Positions 50,820 through 58,982 of a DNA stretch of 64,000 nucleotides are shown here, piece by piece. The stretch is taken from positions 310,001 through 374,000 of the forward strand of contig NZ_JAKWBE010000003.1 of NCBI RefSeq assembly GCF_022513565.1. Direction: 5' to 3'. The notes under the pieces are model-generated. The model ran no database searches and had not been told where the DNA came from. It worked only from the letters and a program-made list of their open reading frames with translations. Origin of the DNA: Streptomyces gilvus (GTDB lineage: Bacteria; Actinomycetota; Actinomycetes; Streptomycetales; Streptomycetaceae). Each line of letters begins with the position of its first letter. Within the stretch, counting starts at the first letter, position 1. A program made the translations under genes and the position numbers.

Positions 50820-53800
50820 ATGCAGATCCGGCTGACCGTCGTGGACCCGCTGGGCCCGCCCGACCGGGCGCGGGGCCGCGCCGCGAGCTGCGACGTGCTG
50901 GTCACCGCACCGGCCGGCACCGCCCTGGCGGCGGTCGCCTCCGCGCTGGCCTCGGCGGTCTCCGGGGACGCCGCCGCGGGCGGCTCCGTCGTGCTGTACG
51001 CCGACGGGGAGCGCCTCGACGACCGGCGCTGCACGCTGGGCGAGCCCCCGCTGATCGACGGCGCGGTGCTGGCGCTGGGCGCGCCCGCCGAGCCCGAGCC
51101 GCACCCCGAGCTGGACGAGGCCCCGACCCAGCTGCACGTGGTCGCGGGCCCGGACGCGGGCGGTGTCCATCTGCTGCACGGCGGCGAGATCCGCATCGGC
51201 CGCTCCGCCGACGCCGACGTCCCCCTCGACGACCCGGACGTCTCCCGCGTCCACTGCGCCGTGACGGTGACCGCCGACGGCCGCGTCTCGGTCGCCGACC
51301 TCGGCTCCACCAACGGCACGACCCTGAACGGCGGCCGGGTGACCACACGCCCGGTGCCCTTCACCCCGGGCGCGCTGCTCAGGATCGGCGAGTCGGCCCT
51401 GCGCCTGGCACCGGCGGGCGGACCGGGCGCCCGGGTGGCCACGACACCGGACGGCGAGGGGTGCGTACGGGTTCCCTCCGGGGGCGAGGCGGACGGCACG
51501 GGACGGGCGGGGTACGGCACGGGGCGGGGCGGGGGCGCCGCGGTGGACTTGGGTGGTGTGGCACAGGGCGATGGCGCGGGCGGCGTAGGGGGGGCGCCGG
51601 CGGTACCGCACGCACGCGTGGCGGACGGGGGCGGCACGGCCACTCCGTCGCGCGGGGTGCGCGCGGGGACCGGTGAACCCGTGGTGCCGGGGCAGGGCGG
51701 GGCGCCGGGGATCGAGACGACGGGCGCGGGCTCGGGGGCGAGCCACGCGGGGCAGTACGGCACAGGGGAAACGCAGGCGGGAGAGCACAGGGTCGACGAC
51801 AGCCACGCTGGGCAGTTCGGGGCGGACGACGGCCGGGCGGGGCGGCAGTACGACACCGGCGACACGCACGCGGGGCGGTTCGGGGCGGCTGCGTGGGACG
51901 CGGGTGCCGGGGTGCACGGCCCGGCGGGTGACGCTGGAACGTCCGGCACGCGCCCACGGAGCGGTGGCGGTGCCGACGAGCCGTCAGGCACCGGCACGCG
52001 CGGTGGCGTCGGCGAACCGACCGGCATGCGCCCGCTGGGCGGAAGCGAGGAACCGTCGGGTAGGCGCCCGCGAGGCGGAGGTGACGAACCGTCCGGCACG
52101 CGCCGAGGCGGCGGCGCCGAGGACTCGCCCCGCGCGCGCTCGCGTGGCGGCGTCGATGACCTCTCCCGCACCGCCCGCCCGCACGGCGATGCCGATGACC
52201 CGTCCCGCACCGGCCCCCGTGCCGGCGTCGGCGAGGCGCGCCTGGCCACGGACCCCGGCGCGGAGCCCCTGCGCGCGGGCCGCCCCGAGGGTGCCCCCCG
52301 AGCCGACGGCACCCCCCCGACCGCCCGCCGCAAGGGCACTCCCCTCCGGGGCACCGACATCCCGCAGGGGGTGCGCAAGCGCGGGGGGCTGTCGGCGTGG
52401 GCCCGGCGGCTGGCCGGGAGCCGTGCAGAGCAGGCGGTGCCCGAGCAGGCGTACGACGACGACAGCGCGCGCCCCGTCACCCCCGACGGGCCCGCCCCGG
52501 TCGCCGTCGGCCCCCAGGCTCCGGAGACCTGGCCGGACCCGGCGGCCGTGCTGCTGACGGCGCTCGGGCCGGGACCCCGGCTGTGGGAGCGCGGCCCCGC
52601 CCACCCCGAGGCGCTCACCGTGCGGCTCGGCACGGCGGACCGGGCCGCGCCCGACGGCTCCGGACTGCTGCCCGCCGTACCGGTGACGGCGGATCTGCGC
52701 GAGGTCGGCGCCCTGGGCCTGGCCGGCCCCCGCACCCGCCTTGCGGGGCTGGCCCGCGCGGTGGTGGCCCAGCTGGCCGCGCTGCACTCCCCGCAGACCC
52801 TGGAGATCGTCCTGATCAGCGCGGACCGCGCCCGCCCCCTGGAGGAACGCACCGCCGAGTGGTCCTGGGTGGGCTGGCTCCCCCATCTCCGCCCCGGCCA
52901 CGGCCAGGACTGCCGTCTTCTGCTCGCGTACGACCGCGAACAGGCCACGGCCCGCACCGACGAACTCCTGCGCCGGCTGGACGACCAGCTCGCGGACGGG
53001 AGTCACGCCCCGCTGCGTCCGTCCCGGCAGGCACCCGTCCACCGGCCCTCCTGGGCACGTACCGACGACGAGGACGGCGACGCCTTCGCCGGGCCGTACA
53101 CCGTGGTCGTGGTGGACGGCGACCCCGGGGGCGCCACGGTGCGCGAGGCGGTGGCACGGCTCGCCCTGCGCGGCCCCGAGGCCGGTATCCACGTCGTCTG
53201 TCTCGCGGAGACGGCACCCGCGTCACCCGCGTCGCCGGTCACCGACACGTACGAGGCGGCCTGCGCCGTCGCCCCGACGTTCCGTGAGTGCGGAGCGGTG
53301 GCCCTGCTCAGCGGCGACGTGGCCACGGCACTGCGGCTGATGCGGGTGGCCAGGAGCGCGGCGGCGACGGGGGCCGGGAGGGGAACGGGGACGGGGACGG
53401 GCGAGGCGGCCACGGCCGCGGGAGCACGCGCCGGCTCGACGCCCTCCGCAGACCGCCTCATCACCGCCGACGCCACGGCCGCCTCAGGCGCGGGCTCCGG
53501 AACCTCAGCCACCGGCCCAGGCACGAGGGCCGGAACCTCGGCCACCGGCTCACCCACAGGACCCGACATCTCGGCCACCGGCCCGGGCGCCGGCTCCGCA
53601 GCCCCCGCTCCCGGGGCCGACACGGCGGCCCAGAGCCGCAGCACGGGCAGCGCCACCTCAGCCGCCGCCGGCACAGGCACCACCGCGCCCCCCGCCACCG
53701 GCAACCCCCGCACCTCCCCCACCCCCGCGCCTCACTCCCCCGAACCGACCCCCGTCCGCCCCTCCCACACCGGCCCCATATCCCCCGGCACCGTCGCCGC

Positions 53801-55049
53801 CGTGGACGCGGTCTCGCTCGCGTGGGCCGAGCGGTTCGCGCGGGCCCTGGCGCCGTTGCGGCCGGACGGTTCCGGGGTCGAGCGGGACACGCGCGTGTCC
53901 GTGCCGTTGCCCCAGTCGGCGCGGCTGCTGGACGAGTTGGGACTGGCGAGGGCCACCCCGGCGTCCCTCATGGCGCGCTGGGCCGACGCGGCGGACGACC
54001 CGCACACGCTCGGCGGACGGGCCTGGGCCGTGCTCGGCGCCGGACCGCGCGGCCCGGTCTCGGTGGACCTCGCGGCCGACGGACCGCACCTGCTGATCGA
54101 GGGCCCGGCGGCCAGCGGCCGTACCGAGCTGCTGCGGGCCGTCGTCGCGTCGCTGGCCGCCGCCGAGCGCCCCGACCGGCTCGGCGTCGTCCTGATCGAC
54201 GGTCAGGGGGACGGTCTGCGGGTGTGTACCGACCTCCCGCACGTGACGACCCATCTGACCGCCAACGACCCCGTCCGCATGCGGGAGTTCGCCCAGTCGT
54301 TGAGCGCGGAGCTGAAGCGCCGCGCGGAGCTGCTCGGCCGCTCCGACTTCGCCGAGTGGCACACGGGCCGCGAGCTGTCGGGCCGCATGGTGGCCCAGCG
54401 CGGCACACCGTCCCGCGGCACACCGTCCCGCGGCGTCGCGCCCGGCGCCACCGGCGCGGCCGACCTCGACACCCCGCCCAGCGCGACGATGCGGCTGCGC
54501 CCCGGCGCGGCCCGTCGGCAGACGGAGGCCGCGCCGCCGCTGCCCCGTCTCGTCGTGGTCGTGGACGACCTGGACGCCCTGGTCTCCCCCGCCCTCGGCT
54601 CCCCGGGCCGACCCGCCGCGGGCTCGGTGATACGCGCCCTGGAGGCGGTGGCCAGGGAGGGCGAGCGGCTCGGCGTGCACCTGGTCGCCGCGGCCGGGCC
54701 CGGCGGCCGTACCGCGGAATCGGAGCCGGCCCGCCGGGCCACCCTGCGCGTCACCCTCGAAGCCCCGGAGTCGGGCCCGGACGACCCCGCTCCCGGGCGA
54801 GGCCGGCTGACCTGGTCCGACGGGCGCGCGCTGCCCTTCCAGGGCGGCCGGGTCACGGGCCGCATCCCCCGCACGGCGACCCAGCGCCCGACGGTCGTCC
54901 CCCTGGACTGGCCCCGCATGGGCGACCCCCCGACCCGTCGCCCCGTACGGGAACTGGGCAACGGCCCGACGGACCTGGCCCTCCTCGCCAGCGCGCTGGA
55001 GCGGGCGGCCCGGGAGGTCTCGGCGACGGAGGTCCCCTCGCTCCTGTGA
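50820..55049 (+). CDS. Large FHA-domain protein with FtsK/SpoIIIE-like ATPase regions
   Basis: A 1409-residue protein. A ubiquitin-like or EsaB/YukD-like start (about 1-90) precedes an FHA phosphothreonine-binding domain (about 100-200: IRIGRSADADVPL, SRVHCAV, GSTNGTTLNGG). Residues about 215-555 are low complexity with GGGDEPSGTR-type repeats. Two FtsK/SpoIIIE-like regions follow (about 565-840 and 985-1409), separated by an Ala/Thr/Gly-rich linker. The second has GPAASGRTELLR in place of Walker A (Arg for the usual Lys, about residue 1095-1106) and a Walker-B-like VVVVDDLD. The family is close to type VII secretion EccC-like ATPases, but no esx genes are near. It is probably read by PkaA/PkaB phosphorylation. 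Confidence 0.75.
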   Translation: MQIRLTVVDPLGPPDRARGRAASCDVLVTAPAGTALAAVASALASAVSGDAAAGGSVVLYADGERLDDRRCTLGEPPLIDGAVLALGAPAEPEPHPELDEAPTQLHVVAGPDAGGVHLLHGGEIRIGRSADADVPLDDPDVSRVHCAVTVTADGRVSVADLGSTNGTTLNGGRVTTRPVPFTPGALLRIGESALRLAPAGGPGARVATTPDGEGCVRVPSGGEADGTGRAGYGTGRGGGAAVDLGGVAQGDGAGGVGGAPAVPHARVADGGGTATPSRGVRAGTGEPVVPGQGGAPGIETTGAGSGASHAGQYGTGETQAGEHRVDDSHAGQFGADDGRAGRQYDTGDTHAGRFGAAAWDAGAGVHGPAGDAGTSGTRPRSGGGADEPSGTGTRGGVGEPTGMRPLGGSEEPSGRRPRGGGDEPSGTRRGGGAEDSPRARSRGGVDDLSRTARPHGDADDPSRTGPRAGVGEARLATDPGAEPLRAGRPEGAPRADGTPPTARRKGTPLRGTDIPQGVRKRGGLSAWARRLAGSRAEQAVPEQAYDDDSARPVTPDGPAPVAVGPQAPETWPDPAAVLLTALGPGPRLWERGPAHPEALTVRLGTADRAAPDGSGLLPAVPVTADLREVGALGLAGPRTRLAGLARAVVAQLAALHSPQTLEIVLISADRARPLEERTAEWSWVGWLPHLRPGHGQDCRLLLAYDREQATARTDELLRRLDDQLADGSHAPLRPSRQAPVHRPSWARTDDEDGDAFAGPYTVVVVDGDPGGATVREAVARLALRGPEAGIHVVCLAETAPASPASPVTDTYEAACAVAPTFRECGAVALLSGDVATALRLMRVARSAAATGAGRGTGTGTGEAATAAGARAGSTPSADRLITADATAASGAGSGTSATGPGTRAGTSATGSPTGPDISATGPGAGSAAPAPGADTAAQSRSTGSATSAAAGTGTTAPPATGNPRTSPTPAPHSPEPTPVRPSHTGPISPGTVAAVDAVSLAWAERFARALAPLRPDGSGVERDTRVSVPLPQSARLLDELGLARATPASLMARWADAADDPHTLGGRAWAVLGAGPRGPVSVDLAADGPHLLIEGPAASGRTELLRAVVASLAAAERPDRLGVVLIDGQGDGLRVCTDLPHVTTHLTANDPVRMREFAQSLSAELKRRAELLGRSDFAEWHTGRELSGRMVAQRGTPSRGTPSRGVAPGATGAADLDTPPSATMRLRPGAARRQTEAAPPLPRLVVVVDDLDALVSPALGSPGRPAAGSVIRALEAVAREGERLGVHLVAAAGPGGRTAESEPARRATLRVTLEAPESGPDDPAPGRGRLTWSDGRALPFQGGRVTGRIPRTATQRPTVVPLDWPRMGDPPTRRPVRELGNGPTDLALLASALERAAREVSATEVPSLL

Positions 55050-55123
55050 CCCGTCGGGTCCGTCCGGGCCCGCCTGCACGCGAACCCCTGACCCCTGGTC
55101 ACGACGCGGTCACGATCCCCCGG

Positions 55124-55209
55124 TTGACACATGACGCGGTCTTGCCGCCCTCAACCCCGCGGCGTAGACCGGATCGCACGGGACAGCGCTCGACGTTCGA
55201 CGACGAACG
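55124..55209 (+). promoter_or_regulatory. Promoter-like TTGACA and inverted repeat before the second ABC operon
   Basis: TTGACA at 55124-55129 is a good -35 hexamer without an obvious -10. GACGCGGTC occurs twice around it. CGTTCG-ACGA-CGAACG (55194-55209) is a 6-bp inverted repeat ending 16 bases before the start codon, a place suited to a repressor site. Confidence 0.4.
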
Positions 55210-55225
55210 AAGAACGGGGCAATTG

Positions 55226-56608
55226 ATGCGCAGGACGAGCACCAGGAACCGGAAACGCAGGACCGTCGCGGTCACGGCCGCCCTCCTCGCGGCAGCGCTC
55301 TCGCTGGCCGCCTGCGGAGGCAGCGACAACAAGAACGGCGGCTCGGGCGGCAGTTCGCCGAGTGCGAGCGGCGGTGGCAGCGGCCTGAAACTCCCCAAAC
55401 TCAACGGCCAGACGCTGGAGGTCGCCGCCGTCTGGACCGGTGCCGAGCAGGACAACTTCATGAAGGTCATGGACGAGTTCAAGAAGCGCACCGGCGCCAA
55501 GATCGACTTCGTGCCGACGGGCAACAACACGTCCACGTTCCTCGGTACGAAGATCCAGGGCGGTCAGCCGCCGGACGTCGCGTTCCTGCCCCAGGTCGGC
55601 GTGTTGCACCAGTTCGCGGACAAGGGCTGGCTCAAGCCGCTCGGCGCGGACGCCAAGGCCCAGCTGACGAAGAACTTCTCCAAGGGCTGGGTCGACCTCG
55701 GCGCCTGGAAGGGCACCCAGTACGGCGTCTACGCGAAGGCCGCCAACAAGTCGCTGGTCTGGTACAACACCAAGGCCTTCGACGCGGCCGGCATCAAGGA
55801 CACCCCGAAGACCTGGAAGGACTTCCTGACCACCGCGCAGACGCTGTCCGACGCCGGGTCCCCGGCGGTCTCGATCGGCGGCGCGGACGGCTGGACGCTC
55901 ACCGACTGGTTCGAGAACGTCTACCTCTCGCAGGCGGGTCCGGAGAAGTACGACCAGCTGGCCGCCCACAAGATCAAGTGGACGGATCCCTCGGTCAAGG
56001 ACGCCCTGACCACGCTGGCCCAGCTGTGGGGCAAGAACGACCTGATCGCGGGCGGCACCAAGGGCGCGCTGAACACGGAGTTCCCGAAGTCGGTCACGCA
56101 GACCTTCTCCGGCGACACCCCGGCCGCGATGGTCTTCGAGGGCGACTTCGTCGCGGCGAACATCAACGGCGACACCAAGGCGAAGCTGGGCACGGACGCG
56201 AAGGTGTTCCCGTTCCCGGCGGTCGGCTCGCAGCCCCCCGTGGTCAGCGGCGGCGACGTGGCGGTGGCGCTGAAGGGCGGCCAGGGCGCGCAGGCGCTGC
56301 TGACGTTCCTGGCGTCGACGGACGCGGCGCAGATCTGGGCGGCGCAGGGCGGCATCCTCTCCCCCAACAAGGAGATGGACATGTCCAGTTACAAGGACGC
56401 CATCACCAGGCAGATCGCCCAGCAGCTGCTCGCCGCCGGTGACAGCTTCCGCTTCGACATGTCCGACCAGGCCCCGGCGGCGTTCGGCGGCACGGCCGGC
56501 ATCGGCGAGTGGAAGGACCTGCAGGACTTCCTGCGCGACCCGAAGAACATCGCGGGCACCCAGCAGAAGCTGGAGGCCGACGCCGCCAAGGCGTACGGCG
56601 CCGGCTGA
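55226..56608 (+). CDS. Sugar ABC transporter solute-binding lipoprotein
   Basis: A 460-residue family 1 extracellular solute-binding protein. The lipobox is LSLAACGG (Cys about residue 29), and a Gly/Ser linker follows. The mature part resembles alpha-glucoside-type binders: EVAAVWTGAEQDNFMKVMDEF, KGTQYGVYAKAANKSLVWYN and WTLTDWFENVYL. The ATG 55226 has GGGG eight bases upstream. Two permease genes follow closely. No glycosidase or regulator gene is in the unit, so the sugar is not predictable beyond an oligosaccharide. Confidence 0.88.
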   Translation: MRRTSTRNRKRRTVAVTAALLAAALSLAACGGSDNKNGGSGGSSPSASGGGSGLKLPKLNGQTLEVAAVWTGAEQDNFMKVMDEFKKRTGAKIDFVPTGNNTSTFLGTKIQGGQPPDVAFLPQVGVLHQFADKGWLKPLGADAKAQLTKNFSKGWVDLGAWKGTQYGVYAKAANKSLVWYNTKAFDAAGIKDTPKTWKDFLTTAQTLSDAGSPAVSIGGADGWTLTDWFENVYLSQAGPEKYDQLAAHKIKWTDPSVKDALTTLAQLWGKNDLIAGGTKGALNTEFPKSVTQTFSGDTPAAMVFEGDFVAANINGDTKAKLGTDAKVFPFPAVGSQPPVVSGGDVAVALKGGQGAQALLTFLASTDAAQIWAAQGGILSPNKEMDMSSYKDAITRQIAQQLLAAGDSFRFDMSDQAPAAFGGTAGIGEWKDLQDFLRDPKNIAGTQQKLEADAAKAYGAG

Positions 56609-56618
56609 CGGTCCGGCC

Positions 56619-57971
56619 ATGACGTCTGTGGCGAAAGCGACGGGGGGCGCCGGCGCACTGCCGACGCCCGCCGCCAAACCGCGCAAGAGCGTCACGGGGA
56701 CACGGCTGTGGGTGGCGGTGCTGTTCCTGCTGCCCGCGTTCGTGCTGCTCGGGGCGCTCGTGGTCTACCCCATCGGGTACTCGGTCTGGCGCAGTCTCTA
56801 CGGCGCCGGCGGCTCGGACTTCGTCGGGTTGAAGAACTACGGCGACATCTTCAGCGACAGCCGCACCCTGACCGCCGTACGCAACACGGCCATCTGGGTG
56901 GCGGTCGCACCGGCCGTCGTCACCGCGCTCGGGCTGATCTTCGCGGTGATGACCGAACGGGTGCGCTGGGGAACGGCGTTCAAGCTGATCGTCTTCATGC
57001 CGATGGCGATCTCGATGCTCGCGGCCGGGATCATCTTCCGGCTCGTCTACGAGCAGGACCCCAGCCTGGGCGCGGCGAACGCGGTCGCGAAGTCGATCCA
57101 CGACACGTTCGTGTCGTCGTCGGTCTATCCCGACGCCCGGCCGAACGCGACGGCGAGCGATCTCAAGCCGTCCGGCGGCGGCTCGTTCACCACGACCAAG
57201 ACGGTGCACGCGGGCACGCCGGTGATGCTGCCGCTGGTCGGCATCGCGCCCAACCGGCTCCCCGGCAACCCGGAGAACGCGAAGGCGGCGAGCGGCAGCG
57301 GGATCACCGGCACCGTCTGGCTGGACTTCAAGCTGGGCGGCGGCGGCACCAAGGGCAAGGTCGACCCCGGTGAGAAGGCGCTGAAGGGCGTCAAGGTGGA
57401 GGCCGTGAAGGACGGCAAGGTGGTCGCCTCCGCCAAGAGCGGCGCGGACGGCACCTTCACCCTGCCGGCGAAGGCCGAGGGAGCCCAGGTGCGGCTGCCC
57501 GCCTCGAACTTCTCCGCGCCCTACAGCGGCATCGACTGGCTCGGCCCGACGCTGGTCACGCCGGCGATCATCGGGGCGTACGTGTGGATGTGGGCGGGCT
57601 TCGCGATGGTGCTGATCGCGGCGGGCCTCGCCGGCGTCGACCGCAACCTGCTGGAGGCGGCCCGGGTCGACGGGGCCAACGAGTGGCAGGTGTTCCGGCG
57701 GGTGACGGTGCCGCTGCTCGCGCCGGTCCTGGTCGTCGTCCTGGTCACGCTGATGATCAACGTGATGAAGGTCTTCGACCTGGTCTACATCATCGCCCCG
57801 CAGCCCAGTCAGGACGATGCCAACGTCCTCGCGCTGCAGCTGTTCCTGTCGTCGTTCGGCGGCGGCGGAAACGAGGGCGTGGGCAGCGCGATCGGCGTGA
57901 TCCTGCTGCTGCTGGTGCTGCCGGTGATGTGGGTCAACATCCGGCGTCTGCGAAGGGAGAGGCAACGGTGA
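56619..57971 (+). CDS. ABC permease with large inserted Ig-like extracytoplasmic domain
   Basis: A 450-residue MalF-type permease, about 140 residues longer than usual. The membrane core and the EAA loop LLEAARVDGANEWQVFRRVT (about 344-363) are normal. The extra piece, about residues 146-306, lies between helices after LVYEQDPSLGAANAV. It contains a segment resembling SdrD B-like/Cna-B domains: GTVWLDFKLGGGG, DPGEKALKGVKVEAVKDG and SGADGTFTLPA. Its place recalls the periplasmic P2 loop of E. coli MalF, which touches the binding protein, so docking of the lipoprotein is a likely role. The ATG at 56619 has a weak ribosome site. Confidence 0.87.
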   Translation: MTSVAKATGGAGALPTPAAKPRKSVTGTRLWVAVLFLLPAFVLLGALVVYPIGYSVWRSLYGAGGSDFVGLKNYGDIFSDSRTLTAVRNTAIWVAVAPAVVTALGLIFAVMTERVRWGTAFKLIVFMPMAISMLAAGIIFRLVYEQDPSLGAANAVAKSIHDTFVSSSVYPDARPNATASDLKPSGGGSFTTTKTVHAGTPVMLPLVGIAPNRLPGNPENAKAASGSGITGTVWLDFKLGGGGTKGKVDPGEKALKGVKVEAVKDGKVVASAKSGADGTFTLPAKAEGAQVRLPASNFSAPYSGIDWLGPTLVTPAIIGAYVWMWAGFAMVLIAAGLAGVDRNLLEAARVDGANEWQVFRRVTVPLLAPVLVVVLVTLMINVMKVFDLVYIIAPQPSQDDANVLALQLFLSSFGGGGNEGVGSAIGVILLLLVLPVMWVNIRRLRRERQR

Positions 57972-58849
57972 CCGCCCTCGATTCGACCGTGCGCGCCAAG
58001 CGCTCCTTCGCCGCGCGGGTGGCGAGCGGCGCCGCGGGCGGGGTGCTGCGGGTCTTCCTGATCGTGGTCGCCGTGTTCTGGCTGGTGCCCACCTTCGGGC
58101 TGCTGGTCTCCTCCTTCCGCGACCCGACCGACATCGCGACCTCGGGCTGGTGGAAGGTGTTCACCGCGCCCAGCCAGCTGACCGCCAAGAGCTACCAGTC
58201 GCTGCTGGAGAAGGACGCGATCACGCACGCGCTGTTCAACACCGTGTGGATCACGGTCCCGGCGACGCTGCTGGTGGTGCTGCTGGGCGCGATGGCCGGG
58301 TACGCGTTCGCCTGGATGGACTTCAAGGGCCGCGACTGGTGGTTCCTGGTCGTGGTCGCGCTGCTCGTGGTCCCCGTCCAGGTCGCCCTGATCCCGCTCG
58401 CCGACCTCTTCGGCAAGATCGGGATCTTCGGCGACATCATCGGCGTGGTCCTCTTCCACGTCGGCTTCGGACTGCCGTTCGCCATCTTCCTGTTGCGCAA
58501 CTTCTTCGCGGAGATCCCCCGTGAACTCCTGGAAGCGGCACGACTGGACGGCGCCGGCGAGACCCGGCTGTTCCTCACCGTCGTCCTCCCGCTGGGCGCC
58601 CCCGCGATCGCCTCGCTGGGCATCTTCCAGTTCCTGTGGGTGTGGAACGACATGCTGGTCGCGCTCGTCTTCTCCAACTCGGAGTCGCAGCCGCTGACCG
58701 TCGCGCTCCAGCAGCAGGTACGGCAGTTCGGCAACAACATCGACGTGCTGGCGCCCGGCGCGTTCATCTCGATGGTGATCCCGCTGATCGTGTTCTTCGC
58801 GTTCCAGCGGCAGTTCGTCTCCGGGGTCATGGCGGGCGCCGTCAAGTAG
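57968..58849 (+). CDS. Sugar ABC transporter permease (MalG type)
   Basis: A 293-residue permease with six helices and the EAA loop LLEAARLDGAGETRLFLTVV. It ends in the family tail SGVMAGAVK. The GTG at 57968 overlaps the stop of the first permease (GTGA) and has GGGAGAGG upstream. No ATPase gene follows; a terminator closes the operon. Confidence 0.9.
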   Translation: MTALDSTVRAKRSFAARVASGAAGGVLRVFLIVVAVFWLVPTFGLLVSSFRDPTDIATSGWWKVFTAPSQLTAKSYQSLLEKDAITHALFNTVWITVPATLLVVLLGAMAGYAFAWMDFKGRDWWFLVVVALLVVPVQVALIPLADLFGKIGIFGDIIGVVLFHVGFGLPFAIFLLRNFFAEIPRELLEAARLDGAGETRLFLTVVLPLGAPAIASLGIFQFLWVWNDMLVALVFSNSESQPLTVALQQQVRQFGNNIDVLAPGAFISMVIPLIVFFAFQRQFVSGVMAGAVK

Positions 58850-58877
58850 CCCCGACGCAACCCCCGAGGCAACGGAA

Positions 58878-58909
58878 ACGGGGGACGTCGTTCACCCGGT
58901 GTCCCCCGT
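58878..58909 (+). terminator. Terminator after the second ABC operon
   Basis: ACGGGGGAC pairs perfectly with GTCCCCCGT around 14 bases. It starts 28 bases after the last permease stop. Confidence 0.7.
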
Positions 58910-58982
58910 ATGCCGTAGTAAACCGTAACCAAATCACTCCATCGGCCGTTCCCGGGCAAGGTCCTACCGCCCGCTGCGACCC

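Noticed and set aside
50820..55049. Type VII secretion ATPase EccC
   Set aside because: The N-terminal FHA domain, the altered Walker A and the absence of esx, eccB, eccD or mycP genes nearby do not support a standard EccC.
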